Origin: Prinsepia uniflora
Lineage: Eukaryota > Streptophyta > Magnoliopsida > Rosales > Rosaceae
Direction of reading: 5' to 3'
Assembly: GCA_032719365.1 (NCBI GenBank)
Contig: CM064869.1
Span: 27,499,504 to 27,563,503, forward strand
Length of the DNA stretch: 64,000 nt
Shown: in pieces, positions 61,480 through 64,000 of the stretch
Layout: every line of letters starts with the position of its first letter
Position numbering within the stretch: the stretch's first letter is position 1
Notes under the pieces: model-generated
What the model was told of the DNA's origin: nothing
Seen by the model: only the letters and a program-made list of their open reading frames with translations
Databases searched by the model: none
Program-made: the position numbers and the translations under genes

Positions 61480-62369
61480 TACCATTGATAGGCTATCTCA
61501 ATATCTTTCTCTACTAGCTTCCTGTCATTCTCTACTAGCTTTTTTTTCTTTCTCTGCTAGTCTTTGCTTCATCTCTCTTATCATTGTTAGGAGCATTTCT
61601 TCAACATGTTTAGGATGTTGGTCTTCTAGATTCTCTTCATCTGTCACAATACCTGTGTGGTTTCAGTCGTTCCACCTATATCTTCCCCTCATAATTCGAG
61701 GATCTTCTCCTCCAAATTGTATGCCTCCATCAGTGGGGATTAAGGTTGATCATAAAGAGGATTTCAAGATAAGGTAGCAGGGCGTAAGGCTGTTAATTCC
61801 GCAATGGTGAGACTAAGCATATCTCGAGACTTGGCACGAGTTAACGGACCTACATAACTAGTCTGAGACTTCTTCACCCTCTTTGCAGGTACAACCATTC
61901 TTGTCTTGTAAATATTGGTAGGCCTTACTCCTCTCTTCGAGAGAGATATGTCGACATGTCTATGAAGGAGAAAACCTTTGTTCCCACTCATTGTTGTTCA
62001 CGGAGATCCAAGTGTATCTTTTCCTTCTCTATCAATGCTCTCCTGTATTCTGGTTGTATGAACAACTGGATGTTCTTGGATCTCTGAGGCTTCAGTGTCT
62101 TCCTTCTCAACTTTTTGAGGGCAAGCCTCCTGATTTCCTTCATCAGTAGAAGTCACTAGTACATATTATCCCATGTTCTTGGGTGCTGCGAATGCTATCG
62201 GAGTTAGCTCCAAATGGAATGAAACACGATAACTGGTTTTGCTAGTACGTCCGGCTTGAGTTAGGGATGCTACGGAAGAAGACGGTGATTTGTGGTGCCA
62301 TTTGGATACCTGAAATGTGAAGAAAAAAAAGGAGTTATTTCTGTTGCAATTAGAGATGAAAAGGAAGAT
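61480..62369 (-). pseudogene. Tat gag N-terminal part and leader
   Basis: Minus-strand frames carry VSKWHHKSPSSSVASLTQAG and FHLELTPIAFAAPKNMG (62166-62390). Then, after an acidic stretch with stops, KGFLLHRHVDISLSKRGVRP and SYVGPLTRAKSRDMLSLTIA (61764-61991), and a repeated Lys/Glu helix with EMLLTMIREMKQRLAEKEKK near 61520-61600. This arrangement precedes the capsid core in Tat gag genes. Stops and frame breaks are frequent. Confidence 0.6.
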
Positions 62370-62370
62370 G

Positions 62371-62393
62371 GGTCCCACTGGGCGTGCCAAAAA
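62371..62393 (-). other. Primer binding site of Tat element
   Basis: Minus strand TTTTTGGCACGCCCAGTGGG lies directly inside the LTR end ...TTTTCCCCAACA. The TGGCACGCCC form is common in Tat/Ogre-like elements; the tRNA is not assigned here. Confidence 0.65.
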
Positions 62394-62396
62394 CTA

Positions 62397-64000
62397 TGTT
62401 GGGGAAAATTTTGTTCCACAACATAATCTCACAACCACTGCCTAAGAAATATGGGTTTTTATTATATTTAAGGTACGACCTATCCAAAGCATCATTACCT
62501 CTTAATTATACTTCCTTGTCGCTGGAAGAAACCCTTTGATTCTAACTTCAAAGGAAATAACAAAATGATATGGTGTCTTATTAAATTTTACAGCTGCACC
62601 TAAGTCGAACCTTAGGCTGCCTACGTATCCGTCACCGGAATCAAGTCACTCGTAGCTCCAAGATTTTTTAATGATTGAATGACTGATTAAAAAGAAGAAT
62701 TTGGAATGGATGTGTTTGGATATTTTTTTGGAAGAATTTGGTTGAAAGTGAACCATGGATTCTGTTTAATATAAGTATGAAATTTATTTAGAGATGGCGA
62801 TTGCATCTAGATTTGATTCTAGACTACCTATGTATCCCTTAGCGGGAATCAAACCAACGTATTTACAATATTTTTAATGAGTGAATGACCCATTAAAATA
62901 TGTGTTTAGCTATTTTGAAAATAGAATTGACTTCAAAGAAGTACGAATTTATTTTAAGGGGGGGTAGTTGCATCTAGATTAATCTAGATTGCCTATGTAC
63001 CCTTAGCGGGATCAAACCGACGTAGTTCTGAAACTTTCCAATGAGTGAATGACTCATTGAAAAAAAATATGGAAAAATGTGTTTGATTTAATGTATGATT
63101 GTTTGAGTGAATTTGGTTAGAGAAACTAGGGATTATATTTGGGGAATGCGGTTGAATCTAAAATTTTAGATTGCCTACGTATCTCTTTACGAGAATCAAA
63201 CCGGTGTAGTTCATTGAATGTGATTTTAGGTATATGACCTATCAATGGGTGTTTCCAAATTAATCGGTGGTTTTACAATGCACCAATTAATTCAAACATT
63301 AGTCTCTTTCAAAGTAGACAAACAACATGCCTTTAATTTAAAAGTGGACAAATCACAAGCCCTTGATATCTGAAGTCAACAAACTACGAATCCAACTTCA
63401 ATGCAGATGTACCACATCTTGTATTTTGGAGGAGCAGGAGTCCACTATTGACGCCCTCACATGACAGAAGATTTCGACTTTTCCTTCTTCTGTTTCTTCT
63501 TGGAGATGTGAAGGCTTAATAACATTCCTCTTATTTCGTGAAAGTGTGCATATTGCCATATGTAAACAAACCTTGGTGCGTCAACTTTACAAGGACCAAA
63601 GTAATAAGGAGTTTTAAACAATACTTAGTGCTCCTTGTCTTCATGCTGTGACCAACAAGTGACAATTACTTATCATTTTCAGCAAGGCTCTGCTCATAGA
63701 AGACATTATTCTCCCATATTTTTCAGGTCCATGATTAACAAACAATCATGAATTTCTTGGACTTGGTAAATACTTGGGCTTCCGGAACTTACCACTGAAA
63801 TGGCCCAAAGTGCCAAAAATCAACTTCTAATTTTAACCTGGATAAATGAGAAGCCTTCTGATTTCATTCAAAGTCCATAAGGACTTCTTATTCTGGTTTG
63901 AGCATGAATCCTATAATGACCAATCCATATCAAATAATGATTGGCGATGGATATGGACTGTATATTTACTACCGTTAACATATTTTCTTCCGCAGCTTTA
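62397..64000 (-). repeat. 5' LTR of Tat element (continues past window)
   Basis: Begins TGTTGGGGAAAATTTTG on the plus strand, immediately next to the primer site. Between 62599 and 63212 it holds four two-hairpin modules (around 62613, 62821, 62987 and 63167) matching the left LTR region at 8382-8636. From 63215 to 64000 I see no gene and no further repeat. Confidence 0.65.
62599..63212. repeat. Four two-hairpin modules in Tat LTR
   Basis: Stem I: CCTAAG/CTTAGG (62599-62616), TCTAGA/TCTAGA (62806-62823), ATCTAG/CTAGAT (62972-62989), AATCTA/TAGATT (63155-63172), each with a six-base loop. Stem II inner: TCCG/CGGA (62628-62639), TCCC/GGGA (62835-62847), CCC/GGG (63000-63010), TCTC/GAGA (63182-63194). 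Stem II is framed by CTAYG and YGTAG in three of the four units. Confidence 0.75.

Larger units (their letters stand above)
8362..64000 (-). mobile_element. Tat-type Ty3/Gypsy element, old, split by nested insertions
   Basis: The outermost element of the window, read right to left: 5' LTR (62397 onward), primer site (62371-62393), gag, protease, RT, RNase H, a second archaeal-type RNase H, then integrase ending near 8800. The double RNase H is the hallmark of the Tat/Ogre group. True Tat sequence is only 8362-9289, 9929-12859, 24371-24384, about 50556-52563 and 61480-64000; the rest is inserted. Many stops and frameshifts show long inactivity. The stretch between protease and RT is much shorter than usual, so the Athila insertion probably came with a deletion. 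Confidence 0.78.

Overview
This window is plant nuclear DNA, most likely from a woody eudicot. It holds almost nothing but nested LTR retrotransposons. The species is not identified. The plant assignment rests on a plant-mobile-domain remnant, a Cassandra TRIM carrying 5S-like LTRs, an Athila-type tRNA-Asp primer site, a Tat-type pol with a second RNase H, and a chromodomain-bearing Tekay/Del pol. No intact host gene, tRNA, rRNA locus, CRISPR array or bacterial feature was found.

Layout. 1-1493 is a decayed plant-mobile-domain/coiled-coil gene that keeps one reading frame through five stops. From about 8.4 kb to the right edge the outermost element is an old minus-strand Tat-type Ty3/Gypsy element. 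Its 5' LTR starts at 62397. Its gag lies at 61480-62369 and 51052-52563, protease at 50556-50899, RT/RNase H/aRNase H at 10601-12472, and integrase at 8800-10600. Younger elements have cut it apart. A Cassandra TRIM (9290-9928) sits in the integrase. A reverse Athila-type LTR (12860-24370) is itself split by a pol-less Athila derivative (12936-19654) and a forward solo LTR (20711-23743). Next to it is an Athila composite (24385 to about 50556) carrying an LTR, an integrase piece, another LTR and a gag. The composite is split by two opposed solo LTRs (26217-32296, with 26227-29279 inside) and by a nearly complete Tekay element (36330-48776). That Tekay element holds another solo LTR (45887-48704). 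A gene-less LARD-like element (52564-61479) interrupts the Tat gag. Two more solo LTRs (2277-5248 and 5394-8361) lie on the left. Eight insertions show exact or near-exact 5-bp target duplications, which fixes much of the order of events.

How the parts work together. Most coding parts are broken. The Tekay element at 36330-48776 is the only one with long gag and pol frames. It has lost the protease active site and carries a frameshift and a nonsense codon, so it is probably not autonomous. The pol-less Athila derivative and the LARD keep LTRs and primer sites and would have needed proteins from relatives.

The most unusual signals are structural. (1) A two-hairpin module recurs seven times in the Tat LTR regions with compensating changes in both stems. 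(2) Nine Tekay-type LTR copies each enclose a central domain between inverted TGTGAGTGGAC/GTCCACTCACA arms. (3) Those central domains hold arrays of short palindromes whose arms co-vary. (4) One solo LTR carries four TGACGTCA palindromes spaced 11, 11 and 12 bp apart.
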